Below are positions 17,886 to 26,842 of a DNA stretch of 64,000 nucleotides, in pieces. Positions within the stretch are counted from its first letter, which is position 1. Every line of letters starts with the position of its first letter. The notes beneath the pieces were generated by a model, which did not search any database, was not told the DNA's origin, and was given only the letters and a program-made list of their open reading frames with translations. Source of the DNA: Filimonas sp. Its GTDB lineage: Bacteria > Bacteroidota > Bacteroidia > Chitinophagales > Chitinophagaceae. Location of the stretch: contig JAFKHH010000025.1 of the NCBI GenBank assembly GCA_017306865.1, forward strand, positions 1-64,000, written 5' to 3'. Made by a program: the position numbers and the translations under genes.

Positions 17886-18638
17886 TTATTTAGCTAACAC
17901 ACCCGGCGAAAGTAAGGCCGCAGATGACTTATCCAAATAAAATAGGCAGGAAGGATGTAACTGCAGGATGCTTGCCGGGAACAACGGACTTACAGGCTGC
18001 TCCAGGCTGTCTTTAATAGCCTGCGCTTTCCTCCCATCAGGTACAGAACAAATAATGTGTGTTGATTTCATGATCTGCTTTACAGACATGCTGATGGCCT
18101 GCGCCGGCACTTCTTCAAGAGAAGCAAACCATCCCTCTCCCATTTGCTGCAACCTGCACTTTTCATCAAGATTCACTACAAGGTATGAATCTTCCGTATC
18201 AAAATCTGCAGGAGGATCGTTGAATGCAAGATGGCCATTTTCTCCAATACCAACTAATGCTACATCTATCGGGTATTGTGCAATGAGTTCATTCAGGCGC
18301 TGACGTTCTTTCTCTGCATCGCCTTCTCCATTGATGAGGTAACTGGCTGCAAGCGGTGGCACTTTGTCTAAGAAACGTTCTTTCAGGTATTTCCTGAAAC
18401 TGGCAGGATGTGCAACAGGCATGCCGATGTATTCATCCAAATGAAACATTACAACTTTACTCCAGTCAATATCTTTTTCTGCAATCAATTGTTCCAGCGT
18501 CTGAAACTGGCTCGTCCCTGTTGCGAGTATCACATTTGCTTTACCCGTTTCCCGTATAACGTCGCGGATCAGTTCAGCGGCCTTTTGTCCCGCTACTTTA
18601 CCTAATCCATGTTTGTCGTTTTGAATAACCAACTCCAT
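17886..18638 (-). CDS. nagB: Glucosamine-6-phosphate deaminase
   Basis: 250 residues. It converts GlcN-6-P to Fru-6-P and ammonia in the cytosol. Family motifs: the sugar-phosphate loop ILATGTSQFQTL, HLDEYIGMPVAHPASFRKYL with the catalytic Asp, GIGENGHLAFNDP with the catalytic His, and VPDGRKAQAIKDSLEQPVSPLFPAS near the C-terminus. E. coli NagB has NDGH..NEP where this has ENGH..NDP, a variant within the wider NagB/6-phosphogluconolactonase family. It is the first gene of a leftward operon with two glycoside hydrolases. A TACTTTTG -7-like element lies at 18682-18689 (minus strand) and candidate operators at 18731-18775. Confidence 0.93.
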   Translation of the reverse strand: MELVIQNDKHGLGKVAGQKAAELIRDVIRETGKANVILATGTSQFQTLEQLIAEKDIDWSKVVMFHLDEYIGMPVAHPASFRKYLKERFLDKVPPLAASYLINGEGDAEKERQRLNELIAQYPIDVALVGIGENGHLAFNDPPADFDTEDSYLVVNLDEKCRLQQMGEGWFASLEEVPAQAISMSVKQIMKSTHIICSVPDGRKAQAIKDSLEQPVSPLFPASILQLHPSCLFYLDKSSAALLSPGVLAK

Positions 18639-18730
18639 AGTGATCTATTTTTTAAAATGTTTGAATAGAAAATGATGTGTTCAAAAGTATTAATTACACC
18701 ACCGGATCACTCGTTGTACGGGAAATAAAA

Positions 18731-18775
18731 TAGCGATAACGTTCTCGATAAGGCTACCGGCAACGTTACCGTTGT
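18731..18775. promoter_or_regulatory. Two candidate LacI-family operators between nagB and the transporter
   Basis: TAGCGATAACGTTCTCGATA (18731-18750, 16 of 20 positions palindromic) and an adjacent half-site pair around CCGGCAACGTTACCG (from 18757) share the AACGTT core and arm sequences of the perfect palindrome at 13182. Their position in the nagB/transporter divergent promoter region supports joint control by the LacI protein encoded at 21383-22393. Confidence 0.65.
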
Positions 18776-18863
18776 TTTATTGGCTTAGCGAAAAGTTACA
18801 GGGGTAAATAATGTATATTTTAGCCATGCGATTTCTTGTTACACCAGTATTATCAAACTAGTT

Positions 18864-20180
18864 ATGATGAAAGAAAACATATCCGGAGCGCTTACAAAAA
18901 AACAGGTCCGTACTTCTATCGCTATTATTGCAGTCGTGTTTTTTGTGATCGGTTTTATCTCCTGGATAAACTCTATATTAATCCCGTACTTTAAATTAGC
19001 TTGTGAACTCACCACTTTTGAATCTTACTTTGTCACGTTCGCCTTTTACATTTCGTACCTTATTATTTCTGTGCCTGCATCCTTCCTGCTAAAAAAGACG
19101 GGCTTTAAAAAAGGAATGGCGATTGGTTTTGGCATTATGGCTGTGGGCGCTTTTATTTTTATCCCTGCCGCCGCCACACGTATGTATGGCTTGTTCTTAA
19201 CGGGCTTGTTTGCATTGGGAGTAGGCCTGTCTGTATTGCAGACAGCCGCCAACCCTTATGTAACGATTCTCGGGCCTATAGAGCGCGCTGCACAACGCAT
19301 CAGTATACTCGGTGTGTGCAATAAGGGTGCCGGCATTTTGGCGCCGCTCATTTTTGCCGCGGTTATCTTACGCACTACGGATTCAGAACTCTTCAGGCAA
19401 ATTCCGCTGATGGCAACTGCACAAAGAGAACTGGTGTTGGATGAATTGATACGGCGCGTAATGTTGCCATATTGCGTTGTTGGTATTGTATTGTTGCTAT
19501 TGGGTTTGCTGATACTAAAATCTCCTTTACCGGAGATCAATACAGAGCAGGAAGACCCGGAACTGTTGAAAGCGAATGCGGCTAAAAAAAGCATCCTGGA
19601 TTTTCCCTGGCTTATCCTGGGTGCTGTTGCTATTTTTTTACACGTAGGCACACAGGTTATTTCTATCGATACAATTATTGGTTATGCTACTTCTATGCAC
19701 ATACCTTTGCTGGAAGCAAAGGTGTTTCCATCGTACACCTTATTTGCAACCATTTGTGGCTATGTGTTAGGCGTAGTACTGATCCCGAAATTCATCAGCC
19801 AAAAGAATGCTTTCAGGATATGCACAATATTGGGGCTTACTTTCTCGCTGCTGATCGTGTTTATTAAAGGGAAAGCGCTATTTCTGGGACATGATGCGGA
19901 TGTATCTATTTGGTTCGTTGTGTTACTGGGCTTTGCCAATTCATTGATATGGGCAGGTATATGGTCCTTGGCGATAAATGGGCTTGGGCGTTTTACAAAA
20001 TTGGGCGCATCCATCATGATCATGGGGCTTTGCGGTAATGGATTGGTTCCATTGGTGTACGGTCACTTTGCAGATAGCTATGGTATAAAAGAAGCTTACT
20101 GGCTCCTGGTTCCTTGTTATCTCTACTTAATTTTCTATGCTTTCTACGGGCATCGTATTAAGCGTTGGTCTTTAAAATAG
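18864..20180 (+). CDS. FucP/NagP-type sugar:H+ symporter (MFS)
   Basis: 438 residues with 12 predicted membrane segments. The first begins after MKENISGALTKKQVRTS; there is a large cytoplasmic loop around LPEINTEQEDPELLKANAAKKS. The motif LSVLQTAANPYVTILGP is the hallmark of the FucP/GluP family (NPY after helix 4). Neighbouring nagA and nagB make N-acetylglucosamine the probable substrate (NagP-like), with phosphorylation by a kinase not seen in this window. A TATATTTT sequence at 18814 may be the -7 element. nagA follows 12 bases after the stop. Confidence 0.9.
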   Translation: MMKENISGALTKKQVRTSIAIIAVVFFVIGFISWINSILIPYFKLACELTTFESYFVTFAFYISYLIISVPASFLLKKTGFKKGMAIGFGIMAVGAFIFIPAAATRMYGLFLTGLFALGVGLSVLQTAANPYVTILGPIERAAQRISILGVCNKGAGILAPLIFAAVILRTTDSELFRQIPLMATAQRELVLDELIRRVMLPYCVVGIVLLLLGLLILKSPLPEINTEQEDPELLKANAAKKSILDFPWLILGAVAIFLHVGTQVISIDTIIGYATSMHIPLLEAKVFPSYTLFATICGYVLGVVLIPKFISQKNAFRICTILGLTFSLLIVFIKGKALFLGHDADVSIWFVVLLGFANSLIWAGIWSLAINGLGRFTKLGASIMIMGLCGNGLVPLVYGHFADSYGIKEAYWLLVPCYLYLIFYAFYGHRIKRWSLK

Positions 20181-20192
20181 TTGAACTATCAC

Positions 20193-21386
20193 ATGAGTAA
20201 TTATTTAAAAATAGTAAACGCGCAGATTGTTACGCCTTACCGCATTATTCAAAATGGAACGCTTGTAGCGAAGAACGGAAAGATCGTAAGCGCAGGCGAT
20301 AAGCCTGTGGAAATAAACGGCGCTACGGAAATAGATGCGCAAGGTTTATATCTCGCGCCAGGTTTTATTGATCTGCATGTACATGGAGGCGACGGGCACG
20401 ATTTTATGGACGGCACACCGGAAGCATTTCTTGCCATAGCAGAAACACATGCGCGCTATGGTACTACTGCTATGTATCCCACTACGCTTACAAGTGAGAA
20501 GAAAGACTTGCTGTCAACACTGGATGCATACGCCATAGCTAATAATAAAAATCATAAGGGCGCGCAATTAATGGGCATGCATCTGGAAGGCCCATACTTT
20601 GCTCTTAACCAAAGAGGCGCGCAAGACCCGCGATATATCAGAGAACCTGATCCTGAAGAATACATGTCTGTGATTGCGCACAGCAATTGCATTAAACGAT
20701 GGAGCGCTGCGCCGGAATTAAAGGGCGCTCTTCCTTTTGCACAATACTTACTTTCAAAAGATATATTGCCCGCAATAGCGCATACAGATGCGATCTATGA
20801 AGAAGTGATAGATGCTTTTGAAAATGGTTATACGCTGGCTACACATTTTTATTCGGGCATGTCGGGCGTAACACGCCGGAATGGATTTCGCTATGCCGGA
20901 GTGATAGAAAGCGCTTACCTGATAGATGAGATGGATGTAGAAGTGATTGCTGACGGCGTGCACTTACCCGCACCATTCTTACAACTCATTTATAAAATAA
21001 AAGGTGCAGATCATATTGCGCTGGTAACAGATGCGATGCGCGCTGCTGGTATGCCGCCGGGCGATAGTATCCTCGGTGGTTTAAAACACGGCGTAAAAGT
21101 AATTGTAGAAGATGGCGTGGCTAAACTGCCTGACCGCAGTTCTTTCGCAGGTAGTATTGCTACTGCCGACAGGCTGTTGCGCAATATGCTTACATTGGCG
21201 AATGTGCCTATGACAGAGGCTGTACGCATGCTCTCTACTACACCTGCACGCATTATGAATATTGCTGCGCAAAAAGGTTCTTTAGTAGAAGGCAAAGATG
21301 CAGATATGGTATTGTTTGATGCAGACATTAACATCCGCAAGACGATCATTAACGGGCAAATCGTTTACGATAGTGACACTAATTAA
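20193..21386 (+). CDS. nagA: N-acetylglucosamine-6-phosphate deacetylase
   Basis: 397 residues from the ATG at 20193; a TTG at 20181 is in frame but less likely. An amidohydrolase of the TIM-barrel metal type that removes acetyl from GlcNAc-6-P to feed NagB. Metal and substrate motifs: FIDLHVHGGDGHDFMDG (HxH), MHLEGPYF (metal Glu), AHTDAIYEE, ATHFYSGMSGV, and LVTDAMRAAGMP (catalytic Asp). It is directly downstream of the transporter. Its 3' end overlaps the convergent LacI gene by 4 bases. Confidence 0.95.
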   Translation: MSNYLKIVNAQIVTPYRIIQNGTLVAKNGKIVSAGDKPVEINGATEIDAQGLYLAPGFIDLHVHGGDGHDFMDGTPEAFLAIAETHARYGTTAMYPTTLTSEKKDLLSTLDAYAIANNKNHKGAQLMGMHLEGPYFALNQRGAQDPRYIREPDPEEYMSVIAHSNCIKRWSAAPELKGALPFAQYLLSKDILPAIAHTDAIYEEVIDAFENGYTLATHFYSGMSGVTRRNGFRYAGVIESAYLIDEMDVEVIADGVHLPAPFLQLIYKIKGADHIALVTDAMRAAGMPPGDSILGGLKHGVKVIVEDGVAKLPDRSSFAGSIATADRLLRNMLTLANVPMTEAVRMLSTTPARIMNIAAQKGSLVEGKDADMVLFDADINIRKTIINGQIVYDSDTN

Positions 21387-22393
21387 CGCTGCGTTGATTC
21401 ACGCACGATGAGTTTTCCCGGCAGGATCACATCCTCCGGGATAAAATTTCTTTTACCAATATGCTTTAATAATAGCTCTGCACTTTTCTTACCTATTTCA
21501 AAAGCAGGCTCTGCTATAGTAGAAAGTGTAGGTGTTACAATAGCGGACACGGGATCATTGGTAAAACCAATTACACCGACCTGCTTGCCAACAACAATTC
21601 CTTTTTCTTTCAGTGTGACAATAGCGCCAATGGCTTTACGGTCATTCACCGCAAAAATTGCATCTGGCGGATCTTTCTGTTGTAATAATTTCATAACATC
21701 TGCCTGCCCATCTTCCTGAGAAAACCCAGAATGCACGATCCATTTTTTCTTTACAGGTAGTTTATATTTTTTCAATGCATCGATAAAACCTTGTTTTCTT
21801 TTCTGTGTAAAGTCCAGCACTTCAGGGCCAGCAATGTGTGCGATTTTTTTATAGCCTTGCGCTATCAAATGCTCCACCGCTTCAAATGCACCGTTGTAAT
21901 CGTCCTGCATCACTTTGGATGTGCGGATGGTATCAGGTACCCGATCGAAAAAAACGATCGGCAAGCCTGAATCAATTAACTGTTGAAAGTGCTTGTACGC
22001 ATTGGAATCTGATGAAATAGAAATCAACAAACCATCAAGGCTTGAAACAGGCAAATTATTGATGACAGATAATTTACGCTCCGGTGAATCGTTGGTAATA
22101 TGTAAAATGATATTGTAATTGCGCTGATACGCCATCTCTTGTATGCCGGTGATAACAGTAGAGAAATAATAGTTTGTAACAAAAGGCAGGATCACTGCAA
22201 TGTTGTGTGTGCTTTGGTTGACCAGCCCCGTTGCGTTGAAATTCGGCCTGTAGTTAAGTTCGCTTGCCATCGCCAGCACTTTCTCTCTTGTTTCCTGGTT
22301 CACATCGTATTTATCACGCATTGCCCTGGATACGGTAGAAACAGAGATGTTTAATTTTTTGGCAATATCCTTAATGGTAACAAAACGGCCCAT
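21383..22393 (-). CDS. LacI-family transcriptional regulator
   Basis: 336 residues. The N-terminal HTH is complete (TIKDIAKKLNISVSTVSRAMRDKYDVNQETREKV) with the hinge helix region NYRPNFNATGLV, followed by a periplasmic-binding-protein-like effector domain (FFDRVPD; GVIGFTNDPVSAIVTPTLSTI). It is convergent with nagA at the end of the GlcNAc locus. It is the best candidate to bind the AACGTT-centred palindromes at 13182 and 18731-18775, with an amino-sugar phosphate or sugar as inducer. That link is inference from position and operator type. Confidence 0.92.
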   Translation of the reverse strand: MGRFVTIKDIAKKLNISVSTVSRAMRDKYDVNQETREKVLAMASELNYRPNFNATGLVNQSTHNIAVILPFVTNYYFSTVITGIQEMAYQRNYNIILHITNDSPERKLSVINNLPVSSLDGLLISISSDSNAYKHFQQLIDSGLPIVFFDRVPDTIRTSKVMQDDYNGAFEAVEHLIAQGYKKIAHIAGPEVLDFTQKRKQGFIDALKKYKLPVKKKWIVHSGFSQEDGQADVMKLLQQKDPPDAIFAVNDRKAIGAIVTLKEKGIVVGKQVGVIGFTNDPVSAIVTPTLSTIAEPAFEIGKKSAELLLKHIGKRNFIPEDVILPGKLIVRESTQR

Positions 22394-22837
22394 GCAAATA
22401 GTTTATATGTTGACGATAATGAAGATACTGATTTAATAGAAGCGTTGGTAAATGACTTCCAAAATCAAGTTGTCAGAAGTTTCTAAATCACCAACCTGTA
22501 CCGCAGTTAAACTTATCCTTTCACAAACCATTTTTAGTTAGATAAAAAATCTTTATATCCTTTCCACGTTCCGCATTTGTCATAATGAGATTGCGTATCC
22601 ATTGGGATTTCTTTCGGAATTATTTTATCCTTACAAAGGGCGATAAACTTATTTTTTGATGAGATATGAAAAGGTGCGATGAAAATAAAATTTACAAAAC
22701 CAGCAACGGGTATTATAAGCGGTAAGACCTTGACCGGTATTGCTGGGGCGAGCAAGTGAGTGCTAGCTCTTTGAAACTTAAAATGTGATAAATAGCGAGG
22801 TCTTGTTTACATGTCAATAAGTCTAGCAATTAAAAAA
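22394..22837. other. Spacer left of the integrase, with one doubtful small frame
   Basis: 444 bases. A 73-codon frame on the minus strand (22534-22755) has a hydrophobic start (PLIIPVAGFVNFIFIAPF) and an ordinary tail, but no clear RBS and no recognised relatives. It may be a small membrane protein, a decayed gene, or noise. I found no second copy of the tRNA-Leu 3' end here that could mark the far end of an integrated element. Confidence 0.35.
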
Positions 22838-23965
22838 TCAAACCCGCCGTTTGGCGGGTTTGGTTTTTAAGGCTTGATCTGTTGGAAGAATATCCGGAGA
22901 TGGCAACTCGCTGATAGTTTGAGACTCATCTTTAGGTCGATGCCTTTTATATACGCGTTGTACCTGTTTGGTTGTAGTATGTCCTAACAAAGCAGCAATG
23001 GTAGGGTCGTCGACATTTTTGTCCTTCAGAAGGATCGAAAAACTTAACCTGGCGCATGACCAGGTGATCTCCTTTCCAATTCCGGAATTCTGTACCCATT
23101 GCTTTAGTACTTTATTGGAACCATCATGTGTTGGCAACCCAAACACCCTATCCTTTGGTTGAGCTCCTTTGGCCAACAACCTGCGCTTTTCTATTATTGC
23201 CAGCGCAATTGGGTGCAATGTAAGGCATAGTGGCTGTCCTGTTTTTGCCTGAATAATCCTGGTGATAAGCTTTCTGCCTTCAATATGCTCCCAGTCCAAA
23301 ACCTTTACATCTACAAATCGCAACCCTGTGTAGCAGCAAAAAATAAATGCTTCTTTTACATGTTCATTAAAACAAGGTGTTTGCAAAAGTGCCAGATACT
23401 CCTCCACTTCGAGATGTTCCTTCAAACTACTACATGGGTTGGATTTTGCCGGAACCTTTTCCGAAGGATCAAATCGATAATATCCATCTATTGCAGCAGA
23501 CCGCACTACCTGTTTGAACCTTGTAAAGTAATTCGCAGGCGTGTCCCCATTAAAGTTATCCAGCAAATAACGCTGATATCTCGAACAAAGATTTTCTGTA
23601 ATATCAACAGGTGCAATAAAATCCTTTCCTAGAAATTTTTTGAAATGGGTCAGGCTATTTCGGAGGTGCCGGTTACCATCTCTTTTGTTTTCCTTGACGT
23701 ATCGTTCATAATAATCAAAGAAATTGCTTTCAAATTTTCTGGCTGGTATAAAGCTCGAACCAGTTGCCTGCATGTCCAATGTGCATTCAGACACCTTTAC
23801 CTCCAACAAAGCCAGCGCTTCTTTATTATGATTCTTTTGAATCTGGTCTTTCGGCTTTCTATAGGTGAAAATACCAGTCGCCGGTCGCTGACCCGGACCA
23901 CGTCCAAAGTCATAATGATAATAGATCTTGTCTCCCTTTTCGTTTAGTCTTTTCCACAAATTCAT
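22838..23965 (-). CDS. Tyrosine recombinase / integrase, altered catalytic motif
   Basis: 375 residues in the Bacteroidota phage-integrase layout: Arm-type N-terminal domain (YYHYDFGRGPGQRPATGIFTY), SAM-like core-binding domain (about 100-205), then the catalytic domain. The first catalytic Arg lies in FCCYTGLRFVDVKVL and the Lys in AKTGQPL. The box II segment reads ITWSCARLSFSILL where relatives have HCARHSF, so the usual catalytic His is Ser and the next His is Leu, while Arg is kept. LLGHTTTKQVQRVYKRH keeps the third His and the Tyr nucleophile. It sits 422 bases from the 3' end of tRNA-Leu, the classic attachment side. Activity may be impaired. Confidence 0.88.
   Translation of the reverse strand: MNLWKRLNEKGDKIYYHYDFGRGPGQRPATGIFTYRKPKDQIQKNHNKEALALLEVKVSECTLDMQATGSSFIPARKFESNFFDYYERYVKENKRDGNRHLRNSLTHFKKFLGKDFIAPVDITENLCSRYQRYLLDNFNGDTPANYFTRFKQVVRSAAIDGYYRFDPSEKVPAKSNPCSSLKEHLEVEEYLALLQTPCFNEHVKEAFIFCCYTGLRFVDVKVLDWEHIEGRKLITRIIQAKTGQPLCLTLHPIALAIIEKRRLLAKGAQPKDRVFGLPTHDGSNKVLKQWVQNSGIGKEITWSCARLSFSILLKDKNVDDPTIAALLGHTTTKQVQRVYKRHRPKDESQTISELPSPDILPTDQALKTKPAKRRV
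22840..22861 (-). terminator. Terminator overlapping the integrase stop codon
   Basis: On the minus strand the 9-bp stem AAACCCGCC / GGCGGGTTT with a 4-nt loop is followed by GATTTTTTA. The hairpin covers the last codons of the integrase gene (KRRV-stop). Confidence 0.7.
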
Positions 23966-24264
23966 ACAGCTACATTTTTAAAGGTTAAGAAGTAAAGATC
24001 AAGCAGCGTGCCATGCCAGGTAAATAGTAGCCGGTTTGTCAGTAGCAATTGGCTTCGATTTTCGCGACCGAAAAGAAGAGAATAGAAGTGGACAAAAGCA
24101 ACAAAGTAAAAGGAAACATAATTTTTCCACGTTACCAGATGTCTGCCAAAAGCAGGTAATTGCACATCAGGATAATTGCCAATAGGCATTAAATTGGCCT
24201 GACAAAATACAGCGGTTTTTACGGAAGAATGCCCAAATTTCAAACTCGAAATGTGACAAATTTC

Positions 24265-24338
24265 ATGTGTCATTTCATGTGTCAATTATGTGTCAGAAAA
24301 TGTGGTAGAAAGCGAAAAGAAGTGACACTTTTTGACAC
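24265..24338. repeat. Cluster of ATGTGTCA direct repeats with inverted copies
   Basis: ATGTGTCA occurs at 24265-24272, 24277-24284 and 24288-24295, spaced 11-12 bases (about one helical turn). Inverted TGACAC copies follow at 24324 and near 24333. The cluster lies between the integrase gene and tRNA-Leu. Phased short repeats at this place are what integrase arm-binding sites look like; function is inference. Confidence 0.5.
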
Positions 24339-24346
24339 ACGGGCAT

Positions 24347-24380
24347 AAAAAAAGCCTTGTAAATTAATCATTTACAAGGC
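24347..24380 (-). terminator. Terminator downstream of tRNA-Leu
   Basis: Read on the minus strand, a perfect 11-bp stem (GCCTTGTAAAT / ATTTACAAGGC) with a 5-nt loop is followed by seven T residues. It starts 8 bases after the tRNA 3' end, so the tRNA transcription unit is intact despite the nearby integrase. Confidence 0.85.
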
Positions 24381-24387
24381 TATCAGG

Positions 24388-24471
24388 TGCCCAGGACTGG
24401 ATTCGAACCAGCACATCCTTGCGAACGCTGCGACCTGAACACAGTGCGTCTACCAATTTCGCCACCTGGGC
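24388..24471 (-). tRNA. tRNA-Leu (anticodon CAG)
   Basis: 84 nt, class II. The acceptor stem is GCCCAGG / CCTGGGC with discriminator A. The D arm contains TGGCGAAATTGGTAGACGC, typical of tRNA-Leu. The anticodon stem CTGTG/CGCAG encloses the loop TTCAGGT (anticodon CAG). A variable arm follows (CGTTCGCAAGGATG) and the T arm is CTGGTTCGAATCCAG. CCA is not fully encoded (CCT follows). Its 3' end faces the integrase gene. Confidence 0.95.
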
Positions 24472-24621
24472 ATTTTCGTGTCAGGGGTGCAAATATAGAG
24501 TAATCTATTTTCTCACCAATTTTTTTCTCATATTTTTTATTGATATTCAGAACCTTTTTCCAATTTTCTTCTGAATGCTCTTATTGATGCGCTTGCTGTC
24601 ATATGAAAACAAGTTTCCAAT

Positions 24622-25734
24622 TCAGGCAATCTGAGCTTCACCCATTGCACCCTGTCGTTCTTGTGCATCCAAAGAAATGTAAATAGTTAGACCGCCGCCA
24701 GGGGTATTCATTAACTGTATCTGTCCATTGTTGGCAAGCACAAAATCTCTGACAAGTAACAATCCCAGGCCTGTCCCTTTCTCCCTATAAGTGCCGGGCG
24801 TAGGCTCAAGCGTACCATACTTGAATTGCTCTTGTTGTTTTTCTGTCATGCCCACTCCGTGATCTATTACTTCTATGATCATATCGTTGCTTACGACACG
24901 CCCCTTAACCTGTATAGAACTACCTGCATTGGAATATTTGATAGCATTCGACAGGATATTACGTATAATAAAATCAAACTGGTCTGTATCTGCAAAGACA
25001 AAGAGCGATTCATCTACTAAACATTGTACATCCAACTTTTTTTGTTCCAATTGCCCTTTCAGTAAATTAATAGCATGTTCTACACTGTCATACACGGCAA
25101 CCGCATCGCGCGTTACTTTCACTCCATACAACTGAGACCTGGACCATCTGAGCAAATTATCTAATGTCTCCATCAGGTAAACACTCTGAACCCGCAGGCT
25201 ACTGATCATTTCCCGCTCTTCTTCGTCGGTAAAAAGCCCCGCCCCCACTACATGCAAGCTCTGCACGAGTCCACTTGCAGGACCGCGCAAATCATGGGCG
25301 ATAATTGAGAATAATTTGTCCCTTACCTGTAACGCATCATTAAGTTTTGTGTTTAGCCTGTTCGTCTTTCGAAGGAACAGAAAAACCAGGATCACAAACA
25401 TGGCGAGCATACTTATAAGTAAAATAGCAATAATCCGCTCGAGTCCAGTCCTTTCCATTACCCGCTCCATCTGCAATGCCTGCTGATGTAATACTTGTGC
25501 GCTTTGCGAATCGCCTCCTTGTGCTAATCCTTTTGCTGAATCATTTATTTGAAGAATCTGCTGTTGTATTTCTGTAGACGCAACAACTGATGGTTGTCGG
25601 CTACAACCAAAGAAAATAGAAAAAAACAGCACACCACTTATTTTAATACAAAGATGCAACCATGACTTATAAGAGGGAAAACGTAACGGATCTTTAGGAT
25701 TTGGGTATATCATACGACTAAAATACTTGTTCAT
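24622..25734 (-). CDS. Membrane-bound sensor histidine kinase
   Basis: 370 residues. An N-terminal hydrophobic stretch with a lipobox-like Cys (SIFFGCSR, Cys44) is followed by a short extracytoplasmic segment and a second membrane helix (IIAILLISMLAMFVILVFLFL). The HisKA phospho-acceptor motif is IAHDLRGPASG, and HATPase boxes are N (FIIRNILSNAIKYSN), G1 (VIDHGVGM) and G2 (GTGLGLLLVRDF). The extracytoplasmic part is only about 45 residues and is coiled-coil-like, so signal sensing is unclear. No response regulator is adjacent; the nearest is the single-domain protein at 29999. Confidence 0.9.
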   Translation of the reverse strand: MNKYFSRMIYPNPKDPLRFPSYKSWLHLCIKISGVLFFSIFFGCSRQPSVVASTEIQQQILQINDSAKGLAQGGDSQSAQVLHQQALQMERVMERTGLERIIAILLISMLAMFVILVFLFLRKTNRLNTKLNDALQVRDKLFSIIAHDLRGPASGLVQSLHVVGAGLFTDEEEREMISSLRVQSVYLMETLDNLLRWSRSQLYGVKVTRDAVAVYDSVEHAINLLKGQLEQKKLDVQCLVDESLFVFADTDQFDFIIRNILSNAIKYSNAGSSIQVKGRVVSNDMIIEVIDHGVGMTEKQQEQFKYGTLEPTPGTYREKGTGLGLLLVRDFVLANNGQIQLMNTPGGGLTIYISLDAQERQGAMGEAQIA

Positions 25735-25906
25735 CGTCGCTAAACCGAAAACACGGGGAGGGCATTTTTCCCATTAAGAGCAAATATTTACAGTAAGAAA
25801 TTCAGTGTATTTTCATCAGTTCTCTATTCTCAATACACAAGAGTTTCCTTGTTGTGTAAGTACACAAACACATCTGCTTTTTTCTCAATAGTTGTTACAT
25901 CAATAC

Positions 25907-26287
25907 TTAGCAACCAAGCAAACGGAATAATTCACCATTTCTAATTTCAGATGTTTCTTCTCTCGAATAGAAATGAATCTTATCGCGCAATTCACTAAGT
26001 GTGGTTAGCGGGCTTTTCAGATAGCCGCTATAAACATCAAAGCTTACAACAACAGCCCGTCCACAAAGCAAGTCTGTAAGACCATCCATCTCAAAGCCAA
26101 TGGCATATTTGTCGTATTCATTTTCATCAATACCATACAAATAATCACCATTTTGAAATGCATGCTCAAATTGAAATGTATCACCTACTAAATGACGTAA
26201 CAGCCCTACATGAGATTCAAAGTCTTCAGGACAATATCTTACATAAGTAATGTCCTGTAGGTCCGGATTAATGAGTAAAGCCAACAT
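25907..26287 (-). CDS. Hypothetical protein, 126 residues
   Basis: A soluble, acidic protein (DFESHVGLLRHLVGDTFQFEHAFQNGDYLYGIDENEYDKYAIGF...). No motif, signal peptide or membrane segment was recognised. Composition and length look like a genuine small cytosolic protein, reminiscent of the compact acidic proteins found near mobile regions. No operon partner: the exosortase pair begins 108 bases upstream on the same strand. Confidence 0.55.
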   Translation of the reverse strand: MLALLINPDLQDITYVRYCPEDFESHVGLLRHLVGDTFQFEHAFQNGDYLYGIDENEYDKYAIGFEMDGLTDLLCGRAVVVSFDVYSGYLKSPLTTLSELRDKIHFYSREETSEIRNGELFRLLGC

Positions 26288-26395
26288 AAGGCATCTTTAT
26301 ACTCAGCCTTATGCAAAGAAGATACCAGCAATGTATCCGGGACATTTTACTCCCAGAAAATAACGTTTATTTCTGTGAAATATCAAATAAACCTG

Positions 26396-26842
26396 CTATC
26401 TAGGTTTTGTTTCGGTTTTAGCCTGTTTAAGATAAGGAAGAAATACCACTGCAAACATCCATAAGAAGAGGTAAGGAAAAGGGGACATACCCCAATAATA
26501 AAAGGAACTCCAAAAAAAGATTTGATTGAGCGTGGGGTTACCGTGAAAGAAAAGAACTGGCAGCATTCGCATACCGGCAGCCACTAATACTATTACATAC
26601 CAGATAATCCATAATTTCTTCACCCAGGTTAATCGTAGATACGATAGTCCTATATAACCAAGCACAAATACAATAAGTATATTACCTGTTCTGATAATCG
26701 AACGTAGCATTAGCCCTTGTTGCCTATATAGATATTCTTTAAAATACCCTTCTACAACCAATGCCTCTTCTATCCATTCGACAAGAAAGATGAGCAATAA
26801 GAACGCTAAAGAAATATAAATATCACGCCGCTGCAACCTCAT
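26396..26842 (-). CDS. Exosortase-associated membrane protein
   Basis: 148 residues from the ATG at 26842, preceded by AGAAAG; the frame is open to 26881. Four membrane segments (ISLAFLLLIFLVEW; TGNILIVFVLGYIGLSYL; LWIIWYVIVLVAAGMRMLP; PYLFLWMFAVVFLPYL). It overlaps the 3' end of the exosortase gene by 20 bases, so the two are translationally coupled. Bacteroidota exosortases (XrtF and XrtX types) regularly have such a small membrane partner; assignment rests on this pairing and topology. Confidence 0.65.
   Translation of the reverse strand: MRLQRRDIYISLAFLLLIFLVEWIEEALVVEGYFKEYLYRQQGLMLRSIIRTGNILIVFVLGYIGLSYLRLTWVKKLWIIWYVIVLVAAGMRMLPVLFFHGNPTLNQIFFWSSFYYWGMSPFPYLFLWMFAVVFLPYLKQAKTETKPR

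Noticed and set aside
23962-24285. 107-codon minus-strand frame between integrase and tRNA-Leu
   Set aside because: Its start consists of the ATGTGTCA repeats (MTHEMTHE) and the rest has no recognisable protein character.
22394-24387. Direct repeat of the tRNA-Leu 3' end marking an integrated island
   Set aside because: I searched this region and the left part of the window by eye and found no second copy, so no island boundaries are proposed.
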